Shown here one piece after another: positions 1 to 9,173 of a stretch of 64,000 bases of DNA. Position numbers and translations under genes: made by a program. Positions within the stretch are counted from its first letter, which is position 1; every line of letters begins with the position of its first letter. The DNA lies in NCBI RefSeq assembly GCF_013394595.1, contig NZ_CP053348.1, positions 4,374,501-4,438,500 on the forward strand, given 5' to 3'. The stretch is from Winogradskyella forsetii (lineage in GTDB: Bacteria > Bacteroidota > Bacteroidia > Flavobacteriales > Flavobacteriaceae). A model generated the notes under the pieces. The model ran no database searches. It worked only from the letters and a program-made list of their open reading frames with translations, and was not told where the DNA came from.

Positions 1-287
1 TTGTATTGAAGTCCATCTGTTTTTTGTACAGGCCAAATAAACAAGGGATTTCCTCCTCTGTTAGAGGTTTGGTCATATGCCAATTTGTTTTGGCGTATTA
101 ACTGATTCATGCTGTTAGTAACATCTGATTTTATGGTGGCTCTTTGATTGTCCGACAAACATGGCAATTGCTCCGCATTAAAAGCGAATTCTCCTCCACC
201 ATTTGGATTTGGTTCTATTGGGCTTTGGGAGTGGCTAAAACTTAAAGAGAATAGCAAAAAAACGATTAGTGTAATTTTAGTTTTCAT
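1..287 (-). CDS. Probable secreted M23-family peptidase, N-terminal part
   Basis: The gene runs off the left edge of the window; 95 codons of its 5' end are visible. The product begins with a clear signal peptide (MKTKITLIVFLLFSLSFS, cleaved near HSQ). A short proline/glycine linker and a stretch ending in NPLFIWPVQK follow. An early 'FxWP' stretch after a short helical region is what I remember from the N-terminus of flavobacterial M23 (lysostaphin-like) peptidases, but the catalytic HxxxD and HxH motifs lie outside the window, so the family assignment is tentative. The start is the ATG at 287-285, the only good start before the signal peptide. It is divergent from the PSP1 gene. Confidence 0.45.
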   Translation of the reverse strand, partial: MKTKITLIVFLLFSLSFSHSQSPIEPNPNGGGEFAFNAEQLPCLSDNQRATIKSDVTNSMNQLIRQNKLAYDQTSNRGGNPLFIWPVQKTDGLQY

Positions 288-441
288 AATATAAAAATGT
301 ATTGGTTCATACTAGTATCGGAAAATTTTTAAAATGTGAGCATAATTTACATAATTATCACTATATGAGTAGGTTATATTTGTTTTATTTTAAAATAAAA
401 TCTCAGTCGAGTGTCCAATTATTTTTCTGAATAAATAATCT

Positions 442-449
442 TATCTTTA
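442..449 (+). promoter_or_regulatory. Possible promoter -7 element of the PSP1-gldH-PBP operon
   Basis: TATCTTTA differs at one position from the Bacteroidota -7 consensus TAnnTTTG and lies about 68 bases upstream of the PSP1 start. No convincing -33 TTG was found. The rest of 288-517 shows no gene. Confidence 0.25.
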
Positions 450-517
450 CTCATTAATTATTTACGAATCCTATATCTAAATTTTTTAAAGATTTAGATT
501 TAATATATACATTTTTT

Positions 518-1765
518 ATGGCTTGTAACAGTTGCACAACTGGTAAAGATGGCCAACCAAAAGGATGCAAAAACAACGGAACTTGTGGCACGGATAGTTG
601 CAATAAATTAACTGTTTTTGATTGGTTAGCTAATATGTCGCTTCCAAACGGACAAGAACCCTTTATTGGCGTTGAAGTTCGTTTTAAAAACGGCAGAAAA
701 CACTATTTTAAAAATACAGAAAACCTTACACTGAGCATTGGAGATATTGTGGCAACACAGGCAAAGTCTGGTCACGATATTGGTATGGTTACACTTACTG
801 GCGAATTGGTACGCGTACAAATGAAGCGAAAAAAAGTGAAACTTGACGACGCAGAAAATGTGCTCAAAATCTACCGAAAAGCGACACAAAAGGATATTGA
901 TATTTGGTCCGATTCCAGAGATAAAGAAGAGCCAATGAAGGTAAAGGCCCGTCAGTTTGCTATTGATTTGAATCTAAAAATGAAAATTTCGGATATCGAA
1001 TTTCAAGGCGATGGCAGCAAAGCGACGTTTTACTATACTGCTGAAGAACGTGTCGATTTTAGGGAATTAATTAAGGTTTTTGCGCGCGAATTCAGGACGC
1101 GAATTGAAATGAAACAAGTTGGCTTTAGGCAAGAAGCAGCAAGACTTGGTGGTATTGGATCCTGTGGTAGGGAATTGTGCTGTTCTACATGGTTAACCGA
1201 TTTTAGATCGGTAAGTACATCTGCAGTACGTTACCAGCAACTATCCTTAAATCCGTTAAAGCTTGCAGGTCAATGCGGTAAATTAAAATGTTGTCTTAAT
1301 TATGAATTGGATGCGTATTTGGATGCTTTAAAAGCCTTTCCAAGAAACGATACTAAACTTTACACAGAAAAAGGAAATGCCGTATGCCAAAAGACCGATA
1401 TTTTTAAAGGGCTCTTGTGGTATGCTTATGAAGGCGAATGGATGAATTGGCACATTATCACTACAGACCAAGCCAATGAAATTATCGAAAAAAACAAGAA
1501 AAAAGAAAAAGTAGCAAGTCTTGAAGAATATGCTGCCGAGCATATCCAAGATACTAAAACTGAATTTGAGAACGTTGTAGGTCAAGATAGTTTAACGCGT
1601 TTCGATAGTCCAAAATCGAATAAGAAACGTAAAAACAATAAGAACAAAAGAAATAATAAAAACCGAAACAACAAGAGTAAGAACGGCAACACCAAAAATA
1701 AAACTCAAAATCGAAACCGCAATCAAAAACCAAAAGCCAAATCAAATGCTAAAAAAGACTCATAG
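518..1765 (+). CDS. PSP1 (RicT/YaaT-like) domain protein
   Basis: A 415-residue cytoplasmic protein. A Cys-rich N-terminus (CNSCTTGKDGQPKGCKNNG) is followed by the PSP1 domain, with the family signature GIGSCGRELCCSTW near residue 213 and a second cysteine cluster, GQCGKLKCCLNYE. PSP1/RicT proteins in Bacillus form a complex that helps mRNA processing; the role in Bacteroidota is not established. The last 50 or so residues are an unstructured Lys/Asn/Arg-rich tail, which could bind nucleic acid (inference). The gene overlaps gldH by 20 bases, so the two are probably translationally coupled. The order PSP1-gldH-PBP is, as far as I know, conserved in flavobacteria. Confidence 0.85.
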   Translation: MACNSCTTGKDGQPKGCKNNGTCGTDSCNKLTVFDWLANMSLPNGQEPFIGVEVRFKNGRKHYFKNTENLTLSIGDIVATQAKSGHDIGMVTLTGELVRVQMKRKKVKLDDAENVLKIYRKATQKDIDIWSDSRDKEEPMKVKARQFAIDLNLKMKISDIEFQGDGSKATFYYTAEERVDFRELIKVFAREFRTRIEMKQVGFRQEAARLGGIGSCGRELCCSTWLTDFRSVSTSAVRYQQLSLNPLKLAGQCGKLKCCLNYELDAYLDALKAFPRNDTKLYTEKGNAVCQKTDIFKGLLWYAYEGEWMNWHIITTDQANEIIEKNKKKEKVASLEEYAAEHIQDTKTEFENVVGQDSLTRFDSPKSNKKRKNNKNKRNNKNRNNKSKNGNTKNKTQNRNRNQKPKAKSNAKKDS

Positions 1766-2249
1766 ATTAGTTTTGGTTGTAATCTGTTGTTTTTTATTCA
1801 CAAGTTGCGACTCTGAAGCAGTGTTTGACAAGTACACGTCAGTTCCAAATCAATGGCATAAGGATTCTATTGCTAGTTTTAACTTTAAAGCTCCAGACAC
1901 TACAAAAAATTATAATTTGTATGTCAATTTGAGGAATACAGATGCTTACAAATTCAGTAATTTATTTCTTATTGTAGAATTGAATTATCCTAATGGGAAA
2001 GCCGTAACTGACACTTTAGAATATAAAATGGCAGCACCTAATGGCGAACTTTTAGGTACTGGCTTTTCAGATTTAAAAGAGAATAAATTGTGGTTTAGAG
2101 GTTATAAAGATCCATTTAAATTTAATGAAGAAGGCGATTATCGAGTAAATATTCAACATGCTATGCGAAACAATGGAGATGTTAATGGAGTTGAAAATTT
2201 AGAAGGTATAACAGATATTGGTTTTAGAGTAGAACAGGCTCAAAAGTAG
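1746..2249 (+). CDS. gldH: Gliding motility lipoprotein GldH
   Basis: A 167-residue lipoprotein: a hydrophobic signal (LVLVVICCFLF) ends in the lipobox FTSC, so Cys21 should be lipidated. The mature part (YNLYVNLRNTDAYKFSNLF, NELWFRGYKDPF-like segment, ending in GFRVEQAQK) matches my memory of GldH, a component needed for flavobacterial gliding; its exact biochemical job is unknown. It starts inside the 3' end of the PSP1 gene and stops five bases before the penicillin-binding protein gene, so all three are probably one transcript. Presence of gldH does not prove that this strain glides. Confidence 0.88.
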   Translation: MLKKTHRLVLVVICCFLFTSCDSEAVFDKYTSVPNQWHKDSIASFNFKAPDTTKNYNLYVNLRNTDAYKFSNLFLIVELNYPNGKAVTDTLEYKMAAPNGELLGTGFSDLKENKLWFRGYKDPFKFNEEGDYRVNIQHAMRNNGDVNGVENLEGITDIGFRVEQAQK

Positions 2250-2254
2250 TAATT

Positions 2255-4603
2255 ATGGCAAAAAAGAAAACAACGAAATCTAAATCGGAAACTTTAGATT
2301 TTTCAAAATATGTACGTTGGTTTTGGATGGTATTTTTAGGTGGCATCTTAGCGGTTGTATTATTATTTCTCTTCGCTTCTTGGGGTTTTTTAGGCGAAAT
2401 GCCAGATCACACCAAATTGGAAAACCCAGAAACTAATTTAGCAACTGAGATTATTTCATCTGATGGTGAAACATTGGGAAAATTCTATTTTGACGACAAT
2501 AGAACACCAATTGGTTATGAAGACTTACCTCAAAATATTGTGGATGCTTTAATAGCGACAGAAGATGTGCGTTTTTATGATCATTCTGGTATTGATGGTA
2601 GAGGTACTCTTAGAGCAATTTTTAAATTAGGAAGTGGTGGCGGAGCAAGTACTGTTTCTCAGCAGTTGGCTAAAAATCTTTTTACAAAGCAAGTCTCTGA
2701 AAATAAGTTTGGTCGTGTTTTTCAAAAAATAAAGGAATGGGTTATTGCTATACGATTAGAACGACAATATACTAAGGAGGAAATTATTGCACAATACCTA
2801 AACATTTATGATTTTGGTAACAATGGTGATGGTATTCGTTCTGCATCTCGTATTTATTTTAAAAAAGAACCAAAAGATTTAGACATTAAGGAATCTGCTA
2901 TGTTGGTTGGAATGCTCAAGAATTCGTCACTTTATAACCCAAGACGAAATCCTGTAGGTGTTAAAAACAGGCGTAATGTTGTTCTATTTCAAATGAACAA
3001 ATATGAATTTATTTCTCAATCGGTTAAAGATTCGCTTCAAGAAACAGAATTAGATTTAAATTATTCGCCAGAATCGCATCGTGAAGGAATCGCCACCTAT
3101 TTTAGGGAATACTTGCGAGGTTTTATGAAAGATTGGGCAAAAAAAGAAAATAACAGAAAACCAGATGGCAGTAAATACGATTTATATACTGATGGACTTA
3201 AGGTTTTTACAACCATAGATTCACGTATGCAACAATATGCCGAAGATGCTATTGCACTACATATGCCAAGATTACAAGCGGAGTTTGACCACCAAAACAC
3301 ACCAGACAGAAATAAAACAGCACCATTTTTGGAGCTTAAGAATTCTGAAATTAAAGACTTGATGAATGAGCACATGAAACGAGGTGAGCGTTGGAGAATT
3401 CTAAAAAGTCAAGGAAAATCAGATAAAGAAATTAGGGCGTCATTTGAAAAACCAACGCAAATGACGGTTTTTAAATGGATTGATGGTAAAGCAAGCGAAG
3501 TAGATACGGTAATGAAACCTGTGGATTCCATGCGTTATTATAAATCGTTTTTACGTCCTGGCATGATGTCTATGGATCCACAAACAGGTCACGTGAAAGC
3601 TTGGGTTGGTGGCATGAATTATAGACATTTCCAATACGACATGGTAAAGCAAGGTGCGCGACAAGTTGGCTCTACATTCAAGCCTTTTGTTTATGCTACG
3701 GCTATAGACCAATTGCAGTTTTCGCCTTGCGATTCATTTCCAAGAACACCAATTACTATTGAAGCGAATAAATTTGGAAATCCAGAATCTTGGACCACAA
3801 AGAATTCAGATGGCAATTATTCGGGAAAACAGACTCTTAAAGATGCTTTAGCCAGTTCTACCAATACAGTTACGGCTCGTTTAATTAATGAAATTGGACC
3901 ACAACCTGTTGTTGAAATGGCTAAAAAATTAGGTGTTACGGCAGATATTTTACCGGTTCCAGCAATTGCATTGGGTACTCCAGATATTAGTGTTTACGAA
4001 ATGGTTGCGGCTTATTCTACGTTTGCGAATAAAGGGGTTTACAATAAACCTGTTATGGTGACGCGTATTGAAGATAAGAATGGTACTATTTTATATCAGT
4101 TTACACCAGAGAGTAAAGATGTACTAAGCGAAGAAGTGGCTTATGTGACCGTAAATCTTATGGAAGGTGTAACACAAGCAGGCTCGGGCAGACGATTAAG
4201 ACACAGTGGTTTTGACAAATGGAACGCTGTTTATGAAGAAATTATTACAGGGTATCCGTACGAATTAAAAAATCCAATTGCAGGTAAAACAGGAACCACC
4301 CAAAACCAAAGTGATGGTTGGTTTATGGGCATGGTGCCTAACTTGGTCACAGGTGTCTGGGTCGGTGCAGAAGATAGAGCTGTACACTTTAGTAAAATTC
4401 ATTATGGTCAAGGAGCTTCTATGGCATTGCCAATATGGGGATTATTCATGAAGGCGTGTTACGCAGATGAAACCTTGGACGTTTCCGATGGAGAGTTTGA
4501 CAAACCGTCAAATTTAAAAATAGATGTCGATTGTGAAGCAAGGGACGAAGGTGATCTTGGTAGCGATGAAGATCCTGAGGATCCTGTGGACTTCGATTTT
4601 TAA
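2255..4603 (+). CDS. Class A penicillin-binding protein 1A (transglycosylase/transpeptidase)
   Basis: A 782-residue bifunctional peptidoglycan synthase. A basic cytoplasmic start is followed by one membrane anchor (about residues 24-44). The GT51 glycosyltransferase domain shows EDVRFYDHSGID with the catalytic Glu near residue 104, and GGASTVSQQLAKNLF. The transpeptidase domain shows the three serine-acyltransferase motifs: S473-TFK, S535-T-N and K678-TGT. The C-terminus is very acidic (DEGDLGSDEDPEDPVDFDF). It polymerises lipid II and cross-links stem peptides on the periplasmic face. It is the last gene of the PSP1-gldH-PBP group. Confidence 0.93.
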   Translation: MAKKKTTKSKSETLDFSKYVRWFWMVFLGGILAVVLLFLFASWGFLGEMPDHTKLENPETNLATEIISSDGETLGKFYFDDNRTPIGYEDLPQNIVDALIATEDVRFYDHSGIDGRGTLRAIFKLGSGGGASTVSQQLAKNLFTKQVSENKFGRVFQKIKEWVIAIRLERQYTKEEIIAQYLNIYDFGNNGDGIRSASRIYFKKEPKDLDIKESAMLVGMLKNSSLYNPRRNPVGVKNRRNVVLFQMNKYEFISQSVKDSLQETELDLNYSPESHREGIATYFREYLRGFMKDWAKKENNRKPDGSKYDLYTDGLKVFTTIDSRMQQYAEDAIALHMPRLQAEFDHQNTPDRNKTAPFLELKNSEIKDLMNEHMKRGERWRILKSQGKSDKEIRASFEKPTQMTVFKWIDGKASEVDTVMKPVDSMRYYKSFLRPGMMSMDPQTGHVKAWVGGMNYRHFQYDMVKQGARQVGSTFKPFVYATAIDQLQFSPCDSFPRTPITIEANKFGNPESWTTKNSDGNYSGKQTLKDALASSTNTVTARLINEIGPQPVVEMAKKLGVTADILPVPAIALGTPDISVYEMVAAYSTFANKGVYNKPVMVTRIEDKNGTILYQFTPESKDVLSEEVAYVTVNLMEGVTQAGSGRRLRHSGFDKWNAVYEEIITGYPYELKNPIAGKTGTTQNQSDGWFMGMVPNLVTGVWVGAEDRAVHFSKIHYGQGASMALPIWGLFMKACYADETLDVSDGEFDKPSNLKIDVDCEARDEGDLGSDEDPEDPVDFDF

Positions 4604-4657
4604 AATCTTCAATACTCACACCTTTATTTTATGAGTTTAAATTATAGGTTTAGAACT

Positions 4658-4665
4658 TAGTTTTG
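4658..4665 (+). promoter_or_regulatory. Possible -7 element upstream of the CoA-transferase genes
   Basis: TAGTTTTG fits the Bacteroidota TAnnTTTG consensus exactly and lies 31 bases before the CoA-transferase subunit A start. No clear -33 element was found. Confidence 0.35.
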
Positions 4666-4696
4666 TATTTTTCAGAAGCAAAAAATATGTCTAGCT

Positions 4697-5398
4697 ATGA
4701 TTAATAAAAAAGTGGATAATATTTCTGATGCACTCAAGGGCGTAAGAGATAATATGACCTTTATGTTCGGTGGTTTTGGTTTATCCGGAATTCCCGAGAA
4801 TGCCATTGCCGAACTCGTAAAACTAAATATTAAAGGACTGACCTGTATTTCCAATAATGCAGGTGTAGATGATTTTGGCTTGGGTTTATTGTTACATCAA
4901 AAACAGATTAAAAAGATGGTATCATCTTATGTTGGTGAGAACGATGAGTTTGAGCGTCAAATGTTATCGGGAGAACTGGATGTTGAGTTAATTCCTCAAG
5001 GTACATTAGCAGAACGTTGTAGGGCAGCCCAAGCTGGATTTCCTGCCATATTTACACCAGCTGGTTACGGAACAGAAGTCGCAGAAGGCAAAGAAGTACG
5101 CGAATTTGATGGGAAAATGTATGTTTTGGAACATGCATTTAAAGCTGATTTTGCCTTTATTAAAGCTTGGAAAGGTGATGCTGCCGGAAACCTAATCTTT
5201 AAAGGTACAGCAAGAAACTTTAATCCTAACATGTGTGGTGCAGCAAAAACTACGGTTGTTGAGGTTGAAGAATTGGTGCAAGTTGGTGAATTAGACCCTA
5301 ATCAAATTCATATGCCTGGGATTTTTGTACAACGTATTTTCCAAGGTGAGACCTATGAAAAGCGAATAGAGCAACGGACGGTTAGGCAGAAAAGTTAA
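4697..5398 (+). CDS. scoA: 3-oxoacid CoA-transferase subunit A
   Basis: A 233-residue alpha subunit of a family I CoA-transferase (SCOT type). It shows the family glycine-rich stretch [16 protein letters not shown] near residues 18-33 and the conserved [19 protein letters not shown] and [11 protein letters not shown] segments. With subunit B it moves CoA between succinyl-CoA and acetoacetate, linking ketone-body or branched-chain amino-acid breakdown to the TCA cycle. The subunit B gene follows after an unusually long 177-base gap containing repeats. Confidence 0.9.
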   Translation: MINKKVDNISDALKGVRDNMTFMFGGFGLSGIPENAIAELVKLNIKGLTCISNNAGVDDFGLGLLLHQKQIKKMVSSYVGENDEFERQMLSGELDVELIPQGTLAERCRAAQAGFPAIFTPAGYGTEVAEGKEVREFDGKMYVLEHAFKADFAFIKAWKGDAAGNLIFKGTARNFNPNMCGAAKTTVVEVEELVQVGELDPNQIHMPGIFVQRIFQGETYEKRIEQRTVRQKS

Positions 5399-5408
5399 AA
5401 TTACGTAG

Positions 5409-5556
5409 AGTGCCTAAAGTTGTACAAATTCAGACGTGTAAACTTATAATCGTAATTCTATAAGCCCATAAACCATAAGCATATAAATATTAATGAACAG
5501 ACAAGTGCCCAATACTTTAAGTACTTTTCAACTCTAAGTACTTTAGGCACTTTTTT
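5409..5556. repeat. Inverted repeats, possible terminator, between CoA-transferase genes
   Basis: Two 12-base arms form a perfect inverted repeat: agtgcctaaagt (5409-5420) and actttaggcact (5540-5551). Inside, a closer pair, aagtgcc (5503-5509) and ggcactt (5546-5552), runs straight into six T residues, the layout of an intrinsic terminator on the plus strand. The segment between is tandem-like (ctttaagta, ctaagtactttagg). It looks like a dispersed intergenic repeat rather than a leader peptide. Confidence 0.5.
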
Positions 5557-5575
5557 ATAACTTATAACTTAAAAA

Positions 5576-6229
5576 ATGTTAGACAAAAACGGAATCGCAA
5601 AACGTATAGCAAAAGAAGTACAAGATGGTTACTATGTCAACTTAGGAATTGGCATACCTACATTGGTAGCGAATTATGTTAGAGATGATATTGAAGTAGA
5701 ATTTCAAAGTGAAAATGGTGTATTAGGAATGGGACCATTTCCTTTTGAAGGTGATGAAGATGCCGATATTATCAACGCTGGAAAGCAAACGATTACAACA
5801 TTACCAGGCGCTTCATTTTTTGATTCGGCAATGAGTTTTTCTATGATAAGAGGTCAACATGTTGATTTAACAATACTTGGAGCTATGGAGGTGTCAGAAA
5901 ATGGCGATATTGCAAATTGGAAAATTCCAGGAAAAATGGTAAAAGGCATGGGAGGTGCTATGGATTTAGTGGCAAGTGCCGAAAACATTATTGTGGCCAT
6001 GATGCATACCAATAGAGCAGGAGCTTCTAAGTTGTTAAAAAAGTGCTCGTTACCATTAACTGGCGTGGGCTGCGTGAAGAAGATAGTCACAAATATGGCC
6101 GTTTTGGAAGTTACGTCTAATGGATTTAAACTTTTAGAACGTGCACCTGGAGTGTCTGTTGAAGACATTAAAAAGGCAACCGAAGGAGAAATGATTATTG
6201 AAGGAGATATTCCTGAAATGAAAATTTAA
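5576..6229 (+). CDS. scoB: 3-oxoacid CoA-transferase subunit B
   Basis: A 217-residue beta subunit. It has the catalytic-glutamate motif SENGVLGMGP near residue 47, preceded by VNLGIGIPTLVANYV, and the conserved MGGAMDLV and LTGVGCVKKIVTN segments. The Glu forms the glutamyl-CoA thioester intermediate in this family. It pairs with the upstream subunit A. The start ATG follows a plain A-rich leader, usual in Bacteroidota, which rarely show a strong Shine-Dalgarno sequence. A good intrinsic terminator lies 24 bases after the stop. Confidence 0.92.
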   Translation: MLDKNGIAKRIAKEVQDGYYVNLGIGIPTLVANYVRDDIEVEFQSENGVLGMGPFPFEGDEDADIINAGKQTITTLPGASFFDSAMSFSMIRGQHVDLTILGAMEVSENGDIANWKIPGKMVKGMGGAMDLVASAENIIVAMMHTNRAGASKLLKKCSLPLTGVGCVKKIVTNMAVLEVTSNGFKLLERAPGVSVEDIKKATEGEMIIEGDIPEMKI

Positions 6230-6252
6230 AACAACAAATATTTTAAAATGGA

Positions 6253-6277
6253 AGCCGCTAATTTTAGCGGTTTTTTT
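6253..6277 (+). terminator. Intrinsic terminator after CoA-transferase subunit B
   Basis: Stem ccgctaa (6255-6261) with ttagcgg (6264-6270), a two-base loop as written, then seven T (6271-6277). Right position and orientation to end the CoA-transferase transcript. Confidence 0.85.
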
Positions 6278-6469
6278 GTGCGAAAAAACTTCATAAAAGT
6301 TTTAAAATGTTAAAAAATAATGTATTTCAACGATTTATAGTGTATTTAGACTGATTAATTGAAAATAAGTTTCATATTGCAGTATCAAACAAATAGAACT
6401 GAAATTAACCTGATTTAACATAAACCGCAATTTACCTTTTTGCCCTAAATCTACCATGAATTACTGCTT

Positions 6470-6595
6470 ATGAAAACTAAATCTACTTTACCGGAACCTA
6501 CGCCTAATAAAGAAAACGAATTTTCAGTTTTAGAAAACACTTTAGAGTTAGTCTCAAATGTGTTCAAATTAGCAAAAAAAGTATTCATGCTATAA
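6470..6595 (+). CDS. Small hypothetical protein, 41 residues
   Basis: An ATG-started reading frame: MKTKSTLPEPTPNKENEF, then SVLENTLELVSNVFKLAKKV, ending FML. The N-terminal half is polar and proline-containing. The second half would form an amphipathic helix. It lies alone between the CoA-transferase terminator and the convergent ABC-transporter gene, whose 3' end it overlaps by six bases. I do not recognise it. Its composition looks coding, but it could be a chance frame; the interval 6278-6469 in front of it holds nothing else I can name. Confidence 0.35.
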   Translation: MKTKSTLPEPTPNKENEFSVLENTLELVSNVFKLAKKVFML

Positions 6596-8275
6596 CCCTT
6601 TGGGAATAGCATGAATTAGCTTTTTTGTGTAAGCTTGTTGTGGTGAAGCATATATCGCATCCGCATCACCAATTTCTTCAATTTTACCTTTATTCATTAC
6701 GAGCAATTGATCTGCCATATATTTTACAACCGCTAAATCGTGCGAAATAAATATATAGGTAAAACCAAACTGTGCTTTTAAATCATTCAATAAGTTTAGA
6801 ACTTGGGCTTGTACAGAAATATCCAATGCTGAAACCGATTCGTCACAAACAATGAGTTGAGGTTCTAGAGCAATGGTTCTTGCAATACCAACACGTTGGC
6901 GTTGCCCACCAGAGAATTCATGTGGATAACGATCAAAAGCTGAAGCCTCCAAACCTACTTTTTCAAGAATTTCTATAACTTTATCTTTTCGGGCCTTGTT
7001 TGAAGCGCCAATGTTATGAACCTTCATAGGTTCTAAAATTGCATTACCAACCGTTAGTCTTGGATTTAAAGACGCAAAAGGATCTTGGAATATAATCTGA
7101 ATATCCTTTCTTAAGGATCGCATTTCTGAAGTACTCAAATTTATAATATCTTTTCCTTTGTATAAAATACGACCAGAAGTGGGCTTATCTAATTGTAAAA
7201 TCGCATTTCCCAATGTCGATTTTCCACAACCAGATTCGCCAACCAATCCTAAAGTTTCGCCCGGAAAGACTTTAAAACTAACGCCATCCACAGCATTAAA
7301 AGGTTCGTCTTTAGAAAACCAGCCTGTTTTTGAGAGGTATGTTTTTTCTACATCTATCACCTCCAATAAAGGTTTTTGAGCATAAAGTTTTTTATGATTT
7401 TCTGCTCTATCAGCATCAGAAATAATGGTTTTACTCACGTTATCAGACATAAAATCTGAAATCGTTGGTAATTGTTTCAGCCGGAAATCTGTAGAAGGTC
7501 TCGCAGCAATTAAGGCTTTGGTATAATTGTGTTCTGGATGCTTAAATATGACTTCAGTCGTTCCTTGTTCAACAATTTCACCTTGATACATTACTAATAC
7601 GCTGTCCGCCAATTCAGAAACCAACGACAAATCATGGGAAATAAACAGCACACTCATTTTAGTTTCCGTTTGAATGTCTTTCAACAATTCTAAAATCTCT
7701 TTCTGAACCGTAACATCCAGAGCGGTTGTAGGTTCATCTGCAATCAATAATTTGGGTTTACAGGCAATAGCCATCGCAATCATTACGCGCTGTTTTTGAC
7801 CACCTGAAATTTCATGAGGATAAGCTTTGTAAATCCGCTTTGGATGAGGCAATTTTACCTTTTCAAAAAGATTGATAACTTCGGTTTTTATTTCTGAAGT
7901 CGATAATTTAAAATGCTGTTTCAAAATTTCTTCAACCTGTTTTCCACAGCGCATCGACGGATTTAAAGAACTCATAGGCTCCTGAAAAATCATGGCTATT
8001 TCTTTTCCTCTTATGGTTTGGAACTCTTTTTCAGACAATTCAACTAGGTTTTTATCTTCGAAGTATATGGAGCCAGAGGTAATTTTAGAAATAGGTTTCG
8101 GCAACAAACCCATTAAAGCCAAGGATGAAATGGATTTACCTGAACCAGATTCACCAACGACTGCCACGATTTCATTCGGTTTTATATCAAAAGAAATAGA
8201 CTTGATGATTAGTTTTTCAACCCTATCCTTGTAAAACGCAATATTCAGTTGGTTAACGCTTATTAAATTTTTCAT
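6590..8275 (-). CDS. Dipeptide/oligopeptide ABC transporter, fused double ATPase
   Basis: A 561-residue protein with two complete ABC ATPase domains in one chain, like YejF or a fused DppD-DppF. Domain 1: Walker A GESGSGKS, signature SGGQKQRV, Walker B LLIADEPTTALD. Domain 2 (from about residue 310): GESGCGKS, SGGQRQRV, Walker B LIVCDESVSALD, with Ser in place of the usual Pro. Each domain is followed by the OppD/F-type C-terminal region (QAYTKKLIHAIP) seen in peptide and nickel importers. It would power import of short peptides at the inner membrane. No permease or binding-protein gene is adjacent, so the partners lie elsewhere. Confidence 0.92.
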   Translation of the reverse strand: MKNLISVNQLNIAFYKDRVEKLIIKSISFDIKPNEIVAVVGESGSGKSISSLALMGLLPKPISKITSGSIYFEDKNLVELSEKEFQTIRGKEIAMIFQEPMSSLNPSMRCGKQVEEILKQHFKLSTSEIKTEVINLFEKVKLPHPKRIYKAYPHEISGGQKQRVMIAMAIACKPKLLIADEPTTALDVTVQKEILELLKDIQTETKMSVLFISHDLSLVSELADSVLVMYQGEIVEQGTTEVIFKHPEHNYTKALIAARPSTDFRLKQLPTISDFMSDNVSKTIISDADRAENHKKLYAQKPLLEVIDVEKTYLSKTGWFSKDEPFNAVDGVSFKVFPGETLGLVGESGCGKSTLGNAILQLDKPTSGRILYKGKDIINLSTSEMRSLRKDIQIIFQDPFASLNPRLTVGNAILEPMKVHNIGASNKARKDKVIEILEKVGLEASAFDRYPHEFSGGQRQRVGIARTIALEPQLIVCDESVSALDISVQAQVLNLLNDLKAQFGFTYIFISHDLAVVKYMADQLLVMNKGKIEEIGDADAIYASPQQAYTKKLIHAIPKGL

Positions 8276-8303
8276 GACTACAGTTTTAATCTAGACAACT
8301 CGA

Positions 8304-9017
8304 TTAAATGTGTTTTATTTCGTTCTCGTGAAGCAAATCATCTCCTCGTAATCTTAAGAAAATCTGGGCTACTGCAATAGTGTCTTTTTCGCAATAGATA
8401 ATAATGCGGTCTATTTCCTTTTCTTTATAATAAACGCGGTAAACTTCGCTGCCATCAATATCATCTTTAGGTGATGGAATGCCGAGAACATTGGTCAATA
8501 GTTTTAAGGAGGTATAGGTTTTATAGTCGCCAAATTTCCAGAGTTCTAAGGTGTCTAAATGTGGTACTTCCCAAGGTTTTTTGCCAAAAAGGTTCAGTTT
8601 GTATGGTAATTCTATATTATGGATAATCATGCGTCTTGCGATATATGGAAAGTCGAATTCCTTACCATTGTGCGCGCAAAGTAGATGTTTATTTGCGCTA
8701 AAATGTGAAATCAGTAAATTTTTAAAGTCCTTTAAAATCTTAATTTCATCACCATAAAATGAGGTGACCCTAAAGCTTCGAGATTCACCTTGCATTTTAA
8801 AATAACCAACCGAAATACAAACAATTTTGCCAAACTCAGCCCAAATACCTGCTCTGTCGTAAAATTCTTCGGGTGTAAATTCCTCCTTACGTTGGTATCG
8901 CGATTTGGCATCCCAAAGCTCTTGTTTGGTTTTGTCTAAATCTGAAAAGTTCTCAGTTTCAGGAACGGTTTCTATATCTAGGAATAAGATGTTTTCTAAA
9001 TTGAGTTTGCTAATCAT
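8304..9017 (-). CDS. 3'-5' exonuclease related to the PolB exonuclease domain
   Basis: A 237-residue RNase H-fold nuclease. Exo I: LFLDIETVPE with D14 and E16. Exo II: LLCAHNGKEFDFPYIARR. Exo III: a late IIYCEKDTIAVAQIFLRLR with the final metal-binding Asp. This DnaQ-like arrangement matches the predicted PolB-like 3'-5' exonuclease family found as a stand-alone protein in Bacteroidota. It probably trims single-stranded DNA or RNA; the true substrate is unknown. It is transcribed in the same direction as the serine hydrolase upstream, with a 156-base gap. Confidence 0.85.
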   Translation of the reverse strand: MISKLNLENILFLDIETVPETENFSDLDKTKQELWDAKSRYQRKEEFTPEEFYDRAGIWAEFGKIVCISVGYFKMQGESRSFRVTSFYGDEIKILKDFKNLLISHFSANKHLLCAHNGKEFDFPYIARRMIIHNIELPYKLNLFGKKPWEVPHLDTLELWKFGDYKTYTSLKLLTNVLGIPSPKDDIDGSEVYRVYYKEKEIDRIIIYCEKDTIAVAQIFLRLRGDDLLHENEIKHI

Positions 9018-9173
9018 ATCATTTCGTGCGAAAAGGAATCTTTTTTATTATCAACTAAAGTTAATATTTTTAAATTACTTTTTAGATGAACTGTAGTTTG
9101 AAGTTTGTTTTTCAATAAGTTGAATGGTTTTTCTACAAGTTCATAGCTTAAATGTTTTATACGCTTATCGAGT

